Part shown: positions 42,844 through 52,793 of the stretch, in pieces
Layout of the letters: every line of letters starts with the position of its first letter
Numbering within the stretch: the first letter of the stretch is position 1
Assembly (NCBI GenBank): GCA_964485235.1
Contig: CAZAIO010000001.1
Span: 1 to 64,000, forward strand
DNA: 64,000 nucleotides
Reading direction: 5' to 3'
Origin: CAZAIO01 sp964485235
GTDB lineage: Bacteria > Chloroflexota > Dehalococcoidia > GIF9 > UBA5629
Translations under genes and position numbers: made by a program
The notes under the pieces: generated by a model
Databases searched by the model: none
What the model saw: only the letters and a program-made list of their open reading frames with translations
What the model was told of the DNA's origin: nothing

Positions 42844-43231
42844 CCTGGGTTTCCTCCGTAGCGGCGACTTCGCCTTTTGCTGTTTCTTCTACTCTTTCTT
42901 CAACTTTCGCTACAACTTTTTCTTCAATTCTCGCCTCGCTCCTCATCGCTCTTCCCTCAAATACCGGCCCAAAATGTGTAGGAGCATATGGTAATAATGC
43001 TAAAAAGCGTGCTCTTTTAATCGCGGTAGCCAGATGTCTCTGGTGTTTGGCACAAACACCGGTCCGGCGACGGGGTTCAATCTTCCCCCTATCAGATATA
43101 TATTTACTCAGTCGAGTAATATCTTTATAGTCAATTTCGGCATTATCCACACAGAAAGCACATACTTTCGGCTTCATTACGAAACGCCGGACTCTGTGTG
43201 TTTTCGTCTTTATTCCACGGCCTTTTACCAT
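42818..43231 (-). CDS. rpsR: 30S ribosomal protein S18 with an acidic C-terminal extension
   Basis: 137 residues versus about 75-90 normally. The S18 core (about 20-82) has a zinc-type ligand set, Cys24, Cys27, Cys60 and His63, and the [18 protein letters not shown] and [25 protein letters not shown] signatures. From about 83 to 137 there is an added tail that is low-complexity and rich in Glu, Val and Ala ([18 protein letters not shown]). Its final 26 bases overlap the rpmH start. The first ATG (43231) has a ribosome site almost touching it, so the N-terminus is uncertain. Confidence 0.93.
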   Translation of the reverse strand: MVKGRGIKTKTHRVRRFVMKPKVCAFCVDNAEIDYKDITRLSKYISDRGKIEPRRRTGVCAKHQRHLATAIKRARFLALLPYAPTHFGPVFEGRAMRSEARIEEKVVAKVEERVEETAKGEVAATEETQDAEENLSA

Positions 43232-43262
43232 TCCTCGATACTATCCTCTCTATAATAAAATT

Positions 43263-43670
43263 TCAAAACGGCAGGTCTTCAGGGTCTACTTCGTCAGCAA
43301 TCTCAACCGCATTATCATCACCGGGGAACGTAGCAACAGTCTGTTTATCAAGAAACAGCACCCTGTTTGCCACCACTTCTACTCTCGACCTTCTTTGCCC
43401 GTCCTGACCTTCCCACATTCGTGTTCGCAAGCTCCCCTCAACATATACTCTCTGCCCTTTCGTTAAAAACTGATTACAGCTTTCAGCCAGCTTACGCCAG
43501 GTTACTATTGTGAACCATTCCGTTTCCTGTTTGCGTTCACCATCCGACGTTGTATACACTCTATTGGTAGCAATACGGAAGGAAGTCACTGCATTGCCGT
43601 TCGGTGTGAAACGCATTTCAGGATCGGTCCCGACATTTCCAATGAGCATTACTTTATTTAAAGTCGCCAT
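43263..43670 (-). CDS. ssb: Single-stranded DNA-binding protein
   Basis: 135 residues. OB-fold with NKVMLIGNVGTDPEMRFTPNG at the start, TEWFTIVTWRKLAESC, and the acidic protein-interaction tip DPEDLPF at the C-terminus. The linker between OB-fold and tip is short. It lies between rpsF and rpsR as in most bacteria. Confidence 0.96.
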   Translation of the reverse strand: MATLNKVMLIGNVGTDPEMRFTPNGNAVTSFRIATNRVYTTSDGERKQETEWFTIVTWRKLAESCNQFLTKGQRVYVEGSLRTRMWEGQDGQRRSRVEVVANRVLFLDKQTVATFPGDDNAVEIADEVDPEDLPF

Positions 43671-43695
43671 TGCACACCTCTCTTCACAACTAAGC

Positions 43696-43977
43696 TCATA
43701 CTCGAATCATTAAATGCCTTATCACTTCGTCTGAAAGACGGATATTCGCTTCAAGCGCTTTCATTGATTCCGGGTCTAATTCCAGCCGGGTAAACACATA
43801 ATTCCCCTCTGCATACCTCCTGATCGGATAAGCCATTCTCTTCCTTCCCCATGTATTGACCTCGACTACATTTCCACCGGCTTTGGAAACAGACTGACTT
43901 ACCTTGTCAATTAACTTGGGTAAATCCTCGTCCGTTACTTCCGGGCTTACTATATATACTAACTCATATCCTGCCAC
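43696..43977 (-). CDS. rpsF: 30S ribosomal protein S6
   Basis: 93 residues from a GTG start at 43977. YELVYIVSPEVTDEDLPKLIDKV, then GGNVVEVNTWGRKRMAYPIRRYAEGNYVFTRLEL are diagnostic for S6. First gene of the minus-strand operon; AAAGGTG lies upstream of the start and an extended -10 about 33 bases away. Confidence 0.96.
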   Translation of the reverse strand: MAGYELVYIVSPEVTDEDLPKLIDKVSQSVSKAGGNVVEVNTWGRKRMAYPIRRYAEGNYVFTRLELDPESMKALEANIRLSDEVIRHLMIRV

Positions 43978-44009
43978 TTTATCACCTTTACATATTAAAA
44001 AGCTGGAGT

Positions 44010-44018
44010 ATTATAACA
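44010..44018 (-). promoter_or_regulatory. Extended -10 promoter of the rpsF operon
   Basis: On the minus strand TGTTATAAT, a consensus -10 with the extended TGn motif; transcription would start near 44003, about 26 bases before the rpsF GTG. No good -35 is seen, which an extended -10 can tolerate. Confidence 0.55.
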
Positions 44019-44223
44019 CATCGTGAGAAATAAAGCAGCCTCATTGTAATATACGTTCGAAGTTTACGCCAAACGTGTACAAAACACGCCTGAATACAGG
44101 AATTTTTATCCTTATCTTATCTCACTAAAAACTTCACGAGCCATGTTAAATGATAATATGTCGCTTGATTACGTCTTGCATTTTGTATGTCTCTACGCTA
44201 TAGTTTCCATACGGGAGCTACTT

Positions 44224-45324
44224 TTGGAAGTCAGTATTATCGGCCTGCCAAAATGCGGAAAGACTACCATATTCAACGCACTCACCGGCGGAATAGCAGA
44301 CACCAGAGCTTATTCTTCATCTAGCCTGAATCCAAATATTGGTATTGCAAAAGTACCTGACCGGAGACTCGAAACACTAACAAATATCTTTAAACCTGAA
44401 AAGATTACACCGGCGGAAATAAAATATGTAGATATCGGTGGTCTTTCCCGGGGTTATCAAAAAGACGAAATCATACACGGACAGTATCTGAACCTCCTGA
44501 GCAATGCCGATTCGCTACTTCATATTGTTCGAGCGTTTGATAGCGACGGTACATCACCCGGTGAACATGACGCCGATCCGGTACGTGATTTATCTACGCT
44601 TGACCTGGAGCTGATCGTATCAGATGTAAATATAATCAATAGACGGCTCGAACGAATAGAAATAAATCTTAAAGGCGCCAGAACAGGGGAACGGGACCGT
44701 CATCTCCATGAACAATCATTGCTCTTCGGGATAAAATCGGGACTGGAACAGGAGGTCCCTATATGGAAACAGGACCTGACACATAATGAAATACAGAGCC
44801 TGTCAAGCTACCCGTTTCTTACCGCAAAACCTGTGTTGATTATTATTAATATCGGAGAAGAACAAATAGGACAAACGGCAGCAATTGAAGCAGAAATACG
44901 ATCATTATATGCTTATCCGCAATTTGATATAGTGACATTATGCGGCAAGCTTGAGATGGAGCTGGCTCAATTACATGACGAGGAAGCAGAAATATTTCGC
45001 AGCACCTATGGACTCTCCAAACCCGCGCTCGATACAGTAATCGGCACTTCATTCCGGTTACTGGGCCTTATTTCATTCTTTACCACGTTATCGGATGAGT
45101 TAAAAGCTTGGACTATTCCCTCAGGAACAAATGCGTTAAAGGCGGCCGGTAAAATACATTCAGATATAGAAAAGGGATTTATTCGTGCTGAAGTGATCCA
45201 CTACGAAGACCTGGAAATGTGCGATAGTCCTGCTGAATGTCGAAAAAAGGGGCTATTGAAGCTCGAAGGGAAAATTTATTCCATTCAGGACGGTGATATC
45301 ATCACGTTTCTATTCAATATATGA
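44224..45324 (+). CDS. ychF: Redox-regulated ATPase/GTPase YchF (OLA1 family)
   Basis: About 366 residues from a TTG start at 44224, with GGGAG 6 bases upstream; this gives the family's normal length. Starting at the ATG at 44143 would add 27 unconserved residues. P-loop GLPKCGKTTIFNALTGG near residue 7, VDIGGLSRGYQK as switch region, and a C-terminal TGS domain ending EGKIYSIQDGDIITFLFNI. The nucleotide-specificity NxxE motif region is degenerate here (IINIGEEQ). YchF binds ribosomes and ATP. Divergent from rpsF. Confidence 0.9.
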   Translation: MEVSIIGLPKCGKTTIFNALTGGIADTRAYSSSSLNPNIGIAKVPDRRLETLTNIFKPEKITPAEIKYVDIGGLSRGYQKDEIIHGQYLNLLSNADSLLHIVRAFDSDGTSPGEHDADPVRDLSTLDLELIVSDVNIINRRLERIEINLKGARTGERDRHLHEQSLLFGIKSGLEQEVPIWKQDLTHNEIQSLSSYPFLTAKPVLIIINIGEEQIGQTAAIEAEIRSLYAYPQFDIVTLCGKLEMELAQLHDEEAEIFRSTYGLSKPALDTVIGTSFRLLGLISFFTTLSDELKAWTIPSGTNALKAAGKIHSDIEKGFIRAEVIHYEDLEMCDSPAECRKKGLLKLEGKIYSIQDGDIITFLFNI

Positions 45325-45518
45325 TAAAAACATTATAATAATATAATTGTACAGAAGTACAATCGGTTATTATTGCGTTTTTATATTGACACTATAAAGC
45401 ACAGATGATAACCTTCATTAGTTAACAATCGACCGGAACTTTCAACCGGTCACCCGGAAGTACAAGATAATAAATCTCTATCCCTCTGATACAATAATAC
45501 TATTGAAAAGGAAAGAAA

Positions 45519-47414
45519 ATGGACATTGATAAAGCAAATAATATATTGAAAACAAGATTATCCGAAGATAATTTTAAAAAGCTGAGCAAGATTACGAGTC
45601 CGAAAGTACACGAGTTTATAGCCAGTTATATTGAACTATGTAATCCGTCTAAGATATTTGTTTGCAATGATTCTGAAGAAGATATTCGCTATGTAAGAGA
45701 AGCCGCTATTAAAAATAAAGAGGAAGCGGCACTCGCTATTAAAGGTCACAGTGTTCATTTTGATGGATATCACGATCAGGCACGCGATAAAGAAAACACA
45801 AAATTCCTTCTTCCGACAGGGGTCAATCTTGGTCCTGAAATCAACGCCATGGATATGGATGAAGGCATGCAGGAAATTCGCAGACTGCTGACAAATATTA
45901 TGCAAGGACACGAGCTATTCGTCCGCTTCTTCTGCCTTGGACCGTTGCGATCGACCTTCTCCTTACCATGCGTCCAGCTTACCGATTCCGCATATGTGTC
46001 ACATAGCGAAGACCTTCTCTACAGGCAGGGCTACAATGAGTTTCTCCGTTTGGGCAACGTAGAGCGCTTCTTTAAATTCGTTCATTCTCAGGGCAAACTG
46101 GTTGAGGCGGGGCTTGGCCTCCTGGTGAGCGAAAATATAAAAGAAAGACGCCTGTATATCAATCTCGAGGATGAGATCGTTTTCAGTACGAACACACAAT
46201 ATGGCGGTAATACAATAGGCTTGAAGAAAATCGCAATGCGACTTGCTATTAACAAAGCTTCAAAAGAAGACTGGCTTACAGAACATATGCTGGTCATGGG
46301 AGTTCGGGGACCCGAAAACAGGATAAGCTACTTTACAGGAGCGTTCCCATCTATGTGCGGAAAAACTTCGACTGCCATGATAGATGGTGAGCTCATAATA
46401 GGTGATGATATTGCATACCTCAGAGTCATCGACGGCGTTATACGTGCAGTTAATGTAGAGAAAGGTATGTTCGGAATTATCGAAGGGATTAACTCTATCG
46501 ACGACCCGCTCCAGTGGGATGCAATTAATAAGCCCGGAGAAATAATATTCTCGAATATACTTGTAACCAATGATAAAAAAGCATACTGGATCGGTCATGA
46601 TGGCGAATCTCCGACAAGCGGTGTCAATCATTCGGGAAATTGGACGCAGGGCAAGAAAGATAAAGATGGAAACGAGATCCCACCTTCACATAAAAATGCC
46701 CGGTTTACTTTTGACCTGTCAATTCTTGAGAACGCTGATCCGAAACGAAACGATCCTGCAGGTGTAGAGGTTTGCGGTATGATATACGGCGGGAGAGACT
46801 CCGATACATCAGTACCGGTAAATGAAGCGTTTAACTGGACCGAGGGCATTATCATTAAAGGTGCAGGACTGGAATCTGAAACTACCGCTGCAACCCTTGG
46901 AAAACAGGGTGTAAGAGTATTCAATCCTATGTCGAATCTGGACTTTTTATCTATACCGATCGGCCAATATGTTCAGGACAACCTGGATTTCGGCGCGAAA
47001 GTAAAGAATCCCCCCCGTATCTTTGCCGTTAATTATTTCCTGAGAAACTCCGAGGGAAAATTCCTCAACCACAAGAATGATAAAAAGGTATGGTTAAAAT
47101 GGATGGAACTCAGGGTGCATAACGATGTAAAAGCTATAAAAACGCCAATCGGATTTATTCCCGAATATGCAGACCTGAAACGCCTGTTTAAAGAAACGTT
47201 CAACAAGGACTATACTGAAAAAGACTACGTAGAGCAATTTACTATAAGAATTCCTGAATACCTGGCAAAAATGGACCGGTTGATAGAAATATATAAAACA
47301 CGCGTTACCGATACACCGGCTATTGTATTCACCACATTTAACGAACAGAAGGCAAGACTTGAAGAAGCGAGAAAAAAATACGGCGACTATATTGCGCCGG
47401 AAAAATTTCTTTGA
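45519..47414 (+). CDS. pckG: Phosphoenolpyruvate carboxykinase (GTP)
   Basis: 631 residues, the size of GTP-type PEPCK. It interconverts oxaloacetate + GTP and PEP + GDP + CO2. Motifs: GAFPSMCGKTSTAMI (P-loop with the reactive Cys; usually FPSACGKTNLAM), GDDIAYLR with metal-binding Asp, EKGMFGIIEGIN, and WTEGIIIKGAGLESETTAATLGKQG. Ribosome site AAGGAAAG. The 190 bases upstream carry inverted repeats (ATTGTAC-AGAA-GTACAAT at 45346-45363 and GACCGG...CCGGTC at about 45431-45451). Confidence 0.96.
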   Translation: MDIDKANNILKTRLSEDNFKKLSKITSPKVHEFIASYIELCNPSKIFVCNDSEEDIRYVREAAIKNKEEAALAIKGHSVHFDGYHDQARDKENTKFLLPTGVNLGPEINAMDMDEGMQEIRRLLTNIMQGHELFVRFFCLGPLRSTFSLPCVQLTDSAYVSHSEDLLYRQGYNEFLRLGNVERFFKFVHSQGKLVEAGLGLLVSENIKERRLYINLEDEIVFSTNTQYGGNTIGLKKIAMRLAINKASKEDWLTEHMLVMGVRGPENRISYFTGAFPSMCGKTSTAMIDGELIIGDDIAYLRVIDGVIRAVNVEKGMFGIIEGINSIDDPLQWDAINKPGEIIFSNILVTNDKKAYWIGHDGESPTSGVNHSGNWTQGKKDKDGNEIPPSHKNARFTFDLSILENADPKRNDPAGVEVCGMIYGGRDSDTSVPVNEAFNWTEGIIIKGAGLESETTAATLGKQGVRVFNPMSNLDFLSIPIGQYVQDNLDFGAKVKNPPRIFAVNYFLRNSEGKFLNHKNDKKVWLKWMELRVHNDVKAIKTPIGFIPEYADLKRLFKETFNKDYTEKDYVEQFTIRIPEYLAKMDRLIEIYKTRVTDTPAIVFTTFNEQKARLEEARKKYGDYIAPEKFL

Positions 47415-47707
47415 TCCAAAATTTGCTGAATAGACCTGTTCCGGATTATTTTAACTCAATGTAGTTTATAATTCGTATATACTGGATGATATCCGTCCAG
47501 TGAACATTTTTCTTTGGATGGAAATATAATAAACTTGTTTCGTCGTATACTCACTGCACCCTTCATTTTCCATCAGAATTTGCGTTATATGAATAAGCAG
47601 GCATCTGAATAAAACCGGAGTGAAATAAAATAAACATTATAAATAATGCTTTAATAGAGAATCACTCTATTCGCCTGCGCACTGAAGAGCGCGAGGAATG
47701 TCTTTCC

Positions 47708-48700
47708 GTGTTTGCTGCAAAAAACAGGACAAGCCGGGGTAGAGAAATTACTGAAGCTCCCTGTCCATTGCGTACTGATTTTCAGCGGGACAGGGACAGG
47801 ATTATCCATTCCAATGCATTTCGCCGTCTTAAACATAAGACGCAGGTATTTGTCGCTCCGCTTGACGATCACTTCGTAACCAGGTTAACCCATACACTGG
47901 AGGTATCTCAGATTGCACGAACAATATCAAGATCGCTCAACCTCAATGAAGACCTGACTGAAGCAATAGCACTCGGGCACGACCTCGGACATACACCATT
48001 CGGCCATATCGGGGAGAAAGTGCTTGATGAACTTTTACCGGATGGTTTCAGGCATAACGAGCAAAGTCTTAGAGTAGTCGACCTGCTTGAAAAATATGGA
48101 AAGGGCCTAAATCTTACATGGGAAGTACGAGACGGTATTCTACACCATTCCAAGGGGATGATCGGTATTCTTGGAGAAGGTTGGTCGGATGTCGGCACCG
48201 TAGAAGGACAGGTTGTGAAGATAGCTGACATTGTCGCATACATCAACCATGATACCGGTGATGCAATAAGGGCTGGAATAATCACAGAGAAACAACTTCC
48301 CTCTTCCGTTGCGGAAGTACTCGGACATTCTTCATCCCGGCGAATCAATACTCTTGTGGTTGATATCGTAAGCAATTCAATCGACAGCATAAATGATGAG
48401 CATACAAAAAAACCTTCGATTAGTATGAGTCCTGCAATTTTAAAAGTATCGAATGCTCTACGTGATTTTCTTTTCGACAAGGTATATAATTCAGACTTGG
48501 CCGCAGAACAAAACAAAGCAAAAGAAGTAATATATACGTTATATGAGTATTATCTGGTCAACGAAGATAAACTTCCCGACGAGTACCGGCTACGCAATGA
48601 CAGTATCGAACGTAAAGTTACCGATTATATAGCCGGTATGACCGACCTGTATGCAATGCGTAAGGCGGAAGAGATTGATCAATATAAGCACAAGCGATAA
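47708..48700 (+). CDS. dgt: dGTPase-like dNTP triphosphohydrolase (HD domain), start uncertain
   Basis: 330 residues from GTG 47708. HD-domain signatures: FQRDRDRIIHSNAFRRLKHKTQVF, HTLEVSQIARTISRSL, and the HD pair in LGHDLGHTPFGHIGEK. It removes triphosphate from dNTPs. The frame stays open upstream to 47624 and encodes IRLRTEEREECLSVFAAK, which resembles the usual start of this family, so translation probably begins earlier. There is no ATG, GTG or TTG there; AUU at 47669, 9 bases after AGAG, is the best candidate. It precedes dnaG, consistent with a replication-linked cluster. Confidence 0.88.
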   Translation: MFAAKNRTSRGREITEAPCPLRTDFQRDRDRIIHSNAFRRLKHKTQVFVAPLDDHFVTRLTHTLEVSQIARTISRSLNLNEDLTEAIALGHDLGHTPFGHIGEKVLDELLPDGFRHNEQSLRVVDLLEKYGKGLNLTWEVRDGILHHSKGMIGILGEGWSDVGTVEGQVVKIADIVAYINHDTGDAIRAGIITEKQLPSSVAEVLGHSSSRRINTLVVDIVSNSIDSINDEHTKKPSISMSPAILKVSNALRDFLFDKVYNSDLAAEQNKAKEVIYTLYEYYLVNEDKLPDEYRLRNDSIERKVTDYIAGMTDLYAMRKAEEIDQYKHKR

Positions 48701-48738
48701 ACAAACTATTTAATTTTTTCGTTTCTTTCCAGAGTGAT

Positions 48739-50580
48739 ATGAGTATAGCAGGCGATATAAAACAAAAACTCGACATTGTCGAGGTCATCTCCGAATATGT
48801 CACGTTGCAAAAATCCGGGCATAATTTTAAAGCAATATGCCCTTTCCACTCGGAAAAGACACCTTCATTTTTTGTCTTTCCTGACAATCAAAGCTGGCAT
48901 TGTTTCGGCTCCTGCGGTACCGGTGGCGACATCTTTGCCTTCGTAATGAAGAAGGAGAATATAGATTTCGCACAATCATTAAAACTTCTGGCTGAAAAAG
49001 CAGGAATAAGCCTCTCGGAATATAAATTACCTGATAAAGCGCACGAAGAACGCAAGGAAAAGCTCCTCAGGTTGAATGAAGCCGCCGCTGCATATTATCA
49101 TCATTTACTCGTATCTACACCTGCGGGCAAGAAAGCACGGGACTATCTTTCACAGCGCGGACTGTCATCTCAGTCGTTAGAGCAGTTTCAACTAGGGTTC
49201 AGTAAAGACAGCTACGAAGATATTCAAAACCATTTGCTTGCTGAGAATTACAGCGAAAAGGACTTGCTGGACACGGGTATGGTAATAGAACGTGAGAGCG
49301 GTGGTTATTATGATCGGTTTAGAAATCGTATTATGTTTCCGATCCGTGATATCCATGGCAAAGTCACCGGCTTCGGTGCCAGAGCCATGGATGACTCTTC
49401 GGCAAAATATATTAATTCCCCGCAATCGGCTATCTTCGATAAAAGCAGTAGCGTTTATGCAGTTGACAGGGCGAGCAAATTCATCCGCCAGTCCGATATG
49501 GTGGTGATTACCGAAGGGTATATGGATGTGATCACCGCTCATCAGCACGGCGTGCAAAATACAGTTGCTGCGATGGGAACAGCATTAACTGAAAAACAAC
49601 TGGATATATTGAAAAAATTAACAAAAAATATTATATTGGCGCTTGATGCCGACTCGGCAGGTATTGAGGCGGTCTACAGAAGCAGCGAAATACTGGACAA
49701 AACAAAGCCGGTCACACCGTCGGATAGCATAGACGGATCAATTGCAGGCATGCTTTCACATGAAGTCAAGGTAATTGTCCTTCCTGAAGGTAAGGACCTG
49801 GACCAGGTAATCAGGGAAGATGAAACACAGTGGCATTATTTATTACAGAATGCCAGACCGATAATGGACTTCCTGTTTTCAAATGCGGTTGCCCGGATCG
49901 ATTTAAATAGTGCGCAGGATAAGTCTGCACTTGTCGATAAATTTCTACCGCTCTTATCAGGTATCAAAGATACAATTCGACAGGCACATTACATTCATAA
50001 ACTTGCCACATTACTCGGAATTAATGATAACGTCATCGAAGATGTAATAAAAAAATCACGTGGAGTACATAAAGGTAAAAGACCTGTAAACAGATTAAAT
50101 TACCGTACAAATGCTATTGATCCTTCGCTTCTATCAAACCCACTCGAAGAGTATAGTCTTGCGCTTCTGCTGCAATTTCCAAATCTCAGAGATCAGGGCG
50201 AAAATATTTCTTCTGAATATTTCGAGCTTACCGAGAACCGAGAACTTTTCCTAAAATGGCTAAATAATGATAAACTTGAGCATAATAATAATAACCTTGA
50301 TAATATTCTCCAGCAACGGTTTCATGACCTGATGCAAAAAGAGTTGCCGCCTGTATTAAAATATAGCGAAGAAGCACAACAAAAAGATTTTGCAATGTGC
50401 ACTACCCGCTTAAAAGAAAGATGGTTGAGAAATACAGAGCTTAAAAAAGCACTCTTTTTCGCAGAAGTAAACGGAACAAACGAGCAACTTTCCAGATTAA
50501 ATGAGAAAGGTATTGAGGAACATAAACAATTAAAAGAGATTTTTGATGCCAGAGATACGAAAAGAAAAACAACAGCATAA
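48739..50580 (+). CDS. dnaG: DNA primase
   Basis: 613 residues. Zinc-binding CHC2 domain (about 1-100) with [11 protein letters not shown], but the distal ligands read [11 protein letters not shown], a CxxxC in place of the usual CxxC. DnaG N-terminal core (about 120-245), Toprim domain with the metal-binding ITEGYMDVI and LALDADSAG, and a C-terminal helicase-binding region (about 440-613). It makes RNA primers at the fork. Its 3' end may overlap rpoD, depending on which rpoD start is used. Confidence 0.96.
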   Translation: MSIAGDIKQKLDIVEVISEYVTLQKSGHNFKAICPFHSEKTPSFFVFPDNQSWHCFGSCGTGGDIFAFVMKKENIDFAQSLKLLAEKAGISLSEYKLPDKAHEERKEKLLRLNEAAAAYYHHLLVSTPAGKKARDYLSQRGLSSQSLEQFQLGFSKDSYEDIQNHLLAENYSEKDLLDTGMVIERESGGYYDRFRNRIMFPIRDIHGKVTGFGARAMDDSSAKYINSPQSAIFDKSSSVYAVDRASKFIRQSDMVVITEGYMDVITAHQHGVQNTVAAMGTALTEKQLDILKKLTKNIILALDADSAGIEAVYRSSEILDKTKPVTPSDSIDGSIAGMLSHEVKVIVLPEGKDLDQVIREDETQWHYLLQNARPIMDFLFSNAVARIDLNSAQDKSALVDKFLPLLSGIKDTIRQAHYIHKLATLLGINDNVIEDVIKKSRGVHKGKRPVNRLNYRTNAIDPSLLSNPLEEYSLALLLQFPNLRDQGENISSEYFELTENRELFLKWLNNDKLEHNNNNLDNILQQRFHDLMQKELPPVLKYSEEAQQKDFAMCTTRLKERWLRNTELKKALFFAEVNGTNEQLSRLNEKGIEEHKQLKEIFDARDTKRKTTA

Positions 50581-50599
50581 AACCGAAGAGGAACAGGAA

Positions 50600-52153
50600 A
50601 TGAGCCTTTCGAAAGATGATGATCTAATCTCATACTTTCCTGAAAAGAAAAATGCCGGCGCAAATCGTAACGAAATACTCGATATGAACGAGGATGATGA
50701 ATCGATGTATGTCATCAGCGATAGCGACGCTGAAGAGGAGCCTGACCTGGCCACTCTCTGGGAAGAAGAAGAATCCACCGATATCGAAGAAGACGATATA
50801 TTAAAACCTGGATTTGAAAGCAAAACGGCATTCTCTGCTGAGGAAACGGAAGATGTAGACCATGATGTAATCGATGACCCGGTACATGTTTACCTACGTG
50901 AAATCGGTAAAGTGCAGCTTCTTACCGCTAAAGACGAGAAAATCCTGGCCAGCAAACTGGAAGAGGCAAAATATCTAAGAAAAATAGAAGACCTTTATTT
51001 CCAGCAATATAATATCTACCCTCCGGTTGAAGAAATAATGGTCTACATGGTCCGCCATCTTCTATCTTTGAAACCCCTCTATGACCTGATTATAAAAATG
51101 CTGGAACTTCCCGGCGAGGATAATTTTGTAAAAGCAGTCCTCGACGAAAAATTGCATGATGCAATAGACGGTGTTATCGATCCGAACTTAATTATAAGAT
51201 TAAGCGAACAGGGTGAAGACTTCGCTCAGGATACGGAGCTGAACATGATAACCCTGTCACTCGATATCCGGTTATTACCTCCCGAACTCCTTACAATTAT
51301 CGGCGAAGAAACAACATGGAAGGAAGTAGAATCACTTGTTAGTGATCCTATTAGTCCGGAATTCATGCAACAAGTGCATTCAAAGAACGCACAAATCAAG
51401 GCTTTTCTGGATAGAGTAAAAAAAACAGCGGATAAGGCAGAAAAACACCTTACGGAAGCCAATTTACGACTGGTAGTGAGTGTAGCCAAGAAATATGTAG
51501 GACACGGGATGCCGCTTCTGGACCTCATTCAAGAAGGAAATATAGGTCTCGTCAGGGCAGTTGAAAAATTCGAATACAGGAAGGGTTATAAATTCAGTAC
51601 ATATGCCACATGGTGGATCCGGCAGGCAATTACACGGGCAATAGCCGACCAGGCGCGTACTATACGTATACCGGTACACATGGTCGAGACTATTAATAGA
51701 TTGCTCAGAACAAATAGACGGCTCGCCCAGGAATATGGCAGGGAACCGAGTTATGAAGAAATAGGCAAGGGCATGGAAATTTCCTCGGAACGTGTAAGGG
51801 AAATAATGAAGCTGTCACAAATGCCTATTTCCCTGGAAATGCCTATAGGAGAAGAAGAGGACAGCCATCTCGGTGATTTTATCGAAGACAGAGCAACCAT
51901 GGCCCCCGCAGATGCAGCCTCGCGAGAGCTGCTTAAAGCCCAGTTGAACTCTGTTCTAAACGAGCTTAGCGAAAGAGAAAGGCGTGTATTGTTGCTCAGA
52001 TTCGGGCTTGAAGACGGACGTGCAAGAACGCTTGAAGAAGTAGGTAAAGAGTTCAATGTTACACGTGAGAGAATCCGGCAAATTGAAGCTAAAGCATTGC
52101 GCAAACTGCGACATCCAAGCAGAAGTCGCAAATTGAAAGACTATCTGGAATAA
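50600..52153 (+). CDS. rpoD: RNA polymerase sigma factor RpoD (sigma70)
   Basis: About 517 residues from the ATG at 50600 (CAGGAA just upstream); starts at 50543/50546 would overlap dnaG and add 18-19 residues. Acidic N-terminal part, then region 1.2 ([17 protein letters not shown]), region 2 ([29 protein letters not shown] and [19 protein letters not shown]) and region 3. Region 4.2 ([27 protein letters not shown]) recognises -35. A non-conserved insert lies between regions 1.2 and 2.1. The primary sigma would read the TTGACA/TATAAT promoters found here. Confidence 0.96.
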   Translation: MSLSKDDDLISYFPEKKNAGANRNEILDMNEDDESMYVISDSDAEEEPDLATLWEEEESTDIEEDDILKPGFESKTAFSAEETEDVDHDVIDDPVHVYLREIGKVQLLTAKDEKILASKLEEAKYLRKIEDLYFQQYNIYPPVEEIMVYMVRHLLSLKPLYDLIIKMLELPGEDNFVKAVLDEKLHDAIDGVIDPNLIIRLSEQGEDFAQDTELNMITLSLDIRLLPPELLTIIGEETTWKEVESLVSDPISPEFMQQVHSKNAQIKAFLDRVKKTADKAEKHLTEANLRLVVSVAKKYVGHGMPLLDLIQEGNIGLVRAVEKFEYRKGYKFSTYATWWIRQAITRAIADQARTIRIPVHMVETINRLLRTNRRLAQEYGREPSYEEIGKGMEISSERVREIMKLSQMPISLEMPIGEEEDSHLGDFIEDRATMAPADAASRELLKAQLNSVLNELSERERRVLLLRFGLEDGRARTLEEVGKEFNVTRERIRQIEAKALRKLRHPSRSRKLKDYLE

Positions 52154-52174
52154 ACAAGGTACACAGGAGCAACA

Positions 52175-52783
52175 ATGAGAATATTTTCAACAGTCCTTAT
52201 GGTTATCGGTGCTATTGCTCTCGCAGTACTCCTTTTTTTCATGACAGGTGTTTTCCTGTACTCACTCGCGCCGGCTATCAAATCGCAAATGACCATTTCA
52301 CCGGTATCCTATGATGCGGTTAAAAGTTTCGATAATAAATTCGATACGTTTAAAGACGATGTAAAAAAAGCTGCTGCCGCCGGCCAGAAAGTTGATGTCT
52401 CCCTGAAACTTACTGAGGAGGAACTCAATTCCAAGATAGTAGAATTGCTTGCCGACGGGGAACTTCCCTGCCGCGATCTACTCGTGAACTTCGAAGATGA
52501 TTATATCTGGCTTTATGCAGTCATGAACAACCGTGGGATAGACGCAAAAATCGGTCTGGTCGGAAAATTCGATATAGTCGATAGCGATGTATCTGTTATC
52601 GTTGAAGATTTCTTTCTTGGGAAATTGCCAATCACCAAGTCCACCGATGAAAAAGTAGGGAAACTGCTGGATATAGTTTGGATAATGCAAAATCCATTTA
52701 AAGATATGCCGGTCAAATTAACTTATATTAGTATAGATAAAGGGTCAATTACATTTGAAGGCGTCACTACGGCAGCGGAATAA
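52175..52783 (+). CDS. Membrane-anchored hypothetical protein (YpmS-like)
   Basis: 202 residues with one N-terminal helix (about 7-30) and an outer domain. The stretch VDVSLKLTEEELNSKIVELL resembles the lipid-binding-like YpmS/DUF2140 group, and the protein ends in alternating strands. Function unknown. It begins 21 bases after rpoD with a moderate ribosome site and is convergent with ffh, so it is probably the last gene of the dgt-dnaG-rpoD operon. Confidence 0.7.
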   Translation: MRIFSTVLMVIGAIALAVLLFFMTGVFLYSLAPAIKSQMTISPVSYDAVKSFDNKFDTFKDDVKKAAAAGQKVDVSLKLTEEELNSKIVELLADGELPCRDLLVNFEDDYIWLYAVMNNRGIDAKIGLVGKFDIVDSDVSVIVEDFFLGKLPITKSTDEKVGKLLDIVWIMQNPFKDMPVKLTYISIDKGSITFEGVTTAAE

Positions 52784-52793
52784 CCATAGCCCT

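Noticed and set aside
47908..48516. 202-codon open frame antisense to the dNTPase gene
   Set aside because: It mirrors the codons of a strongly conserved HD-domain enzyme; Ser/Arg/Pro-rich translation with no domain.
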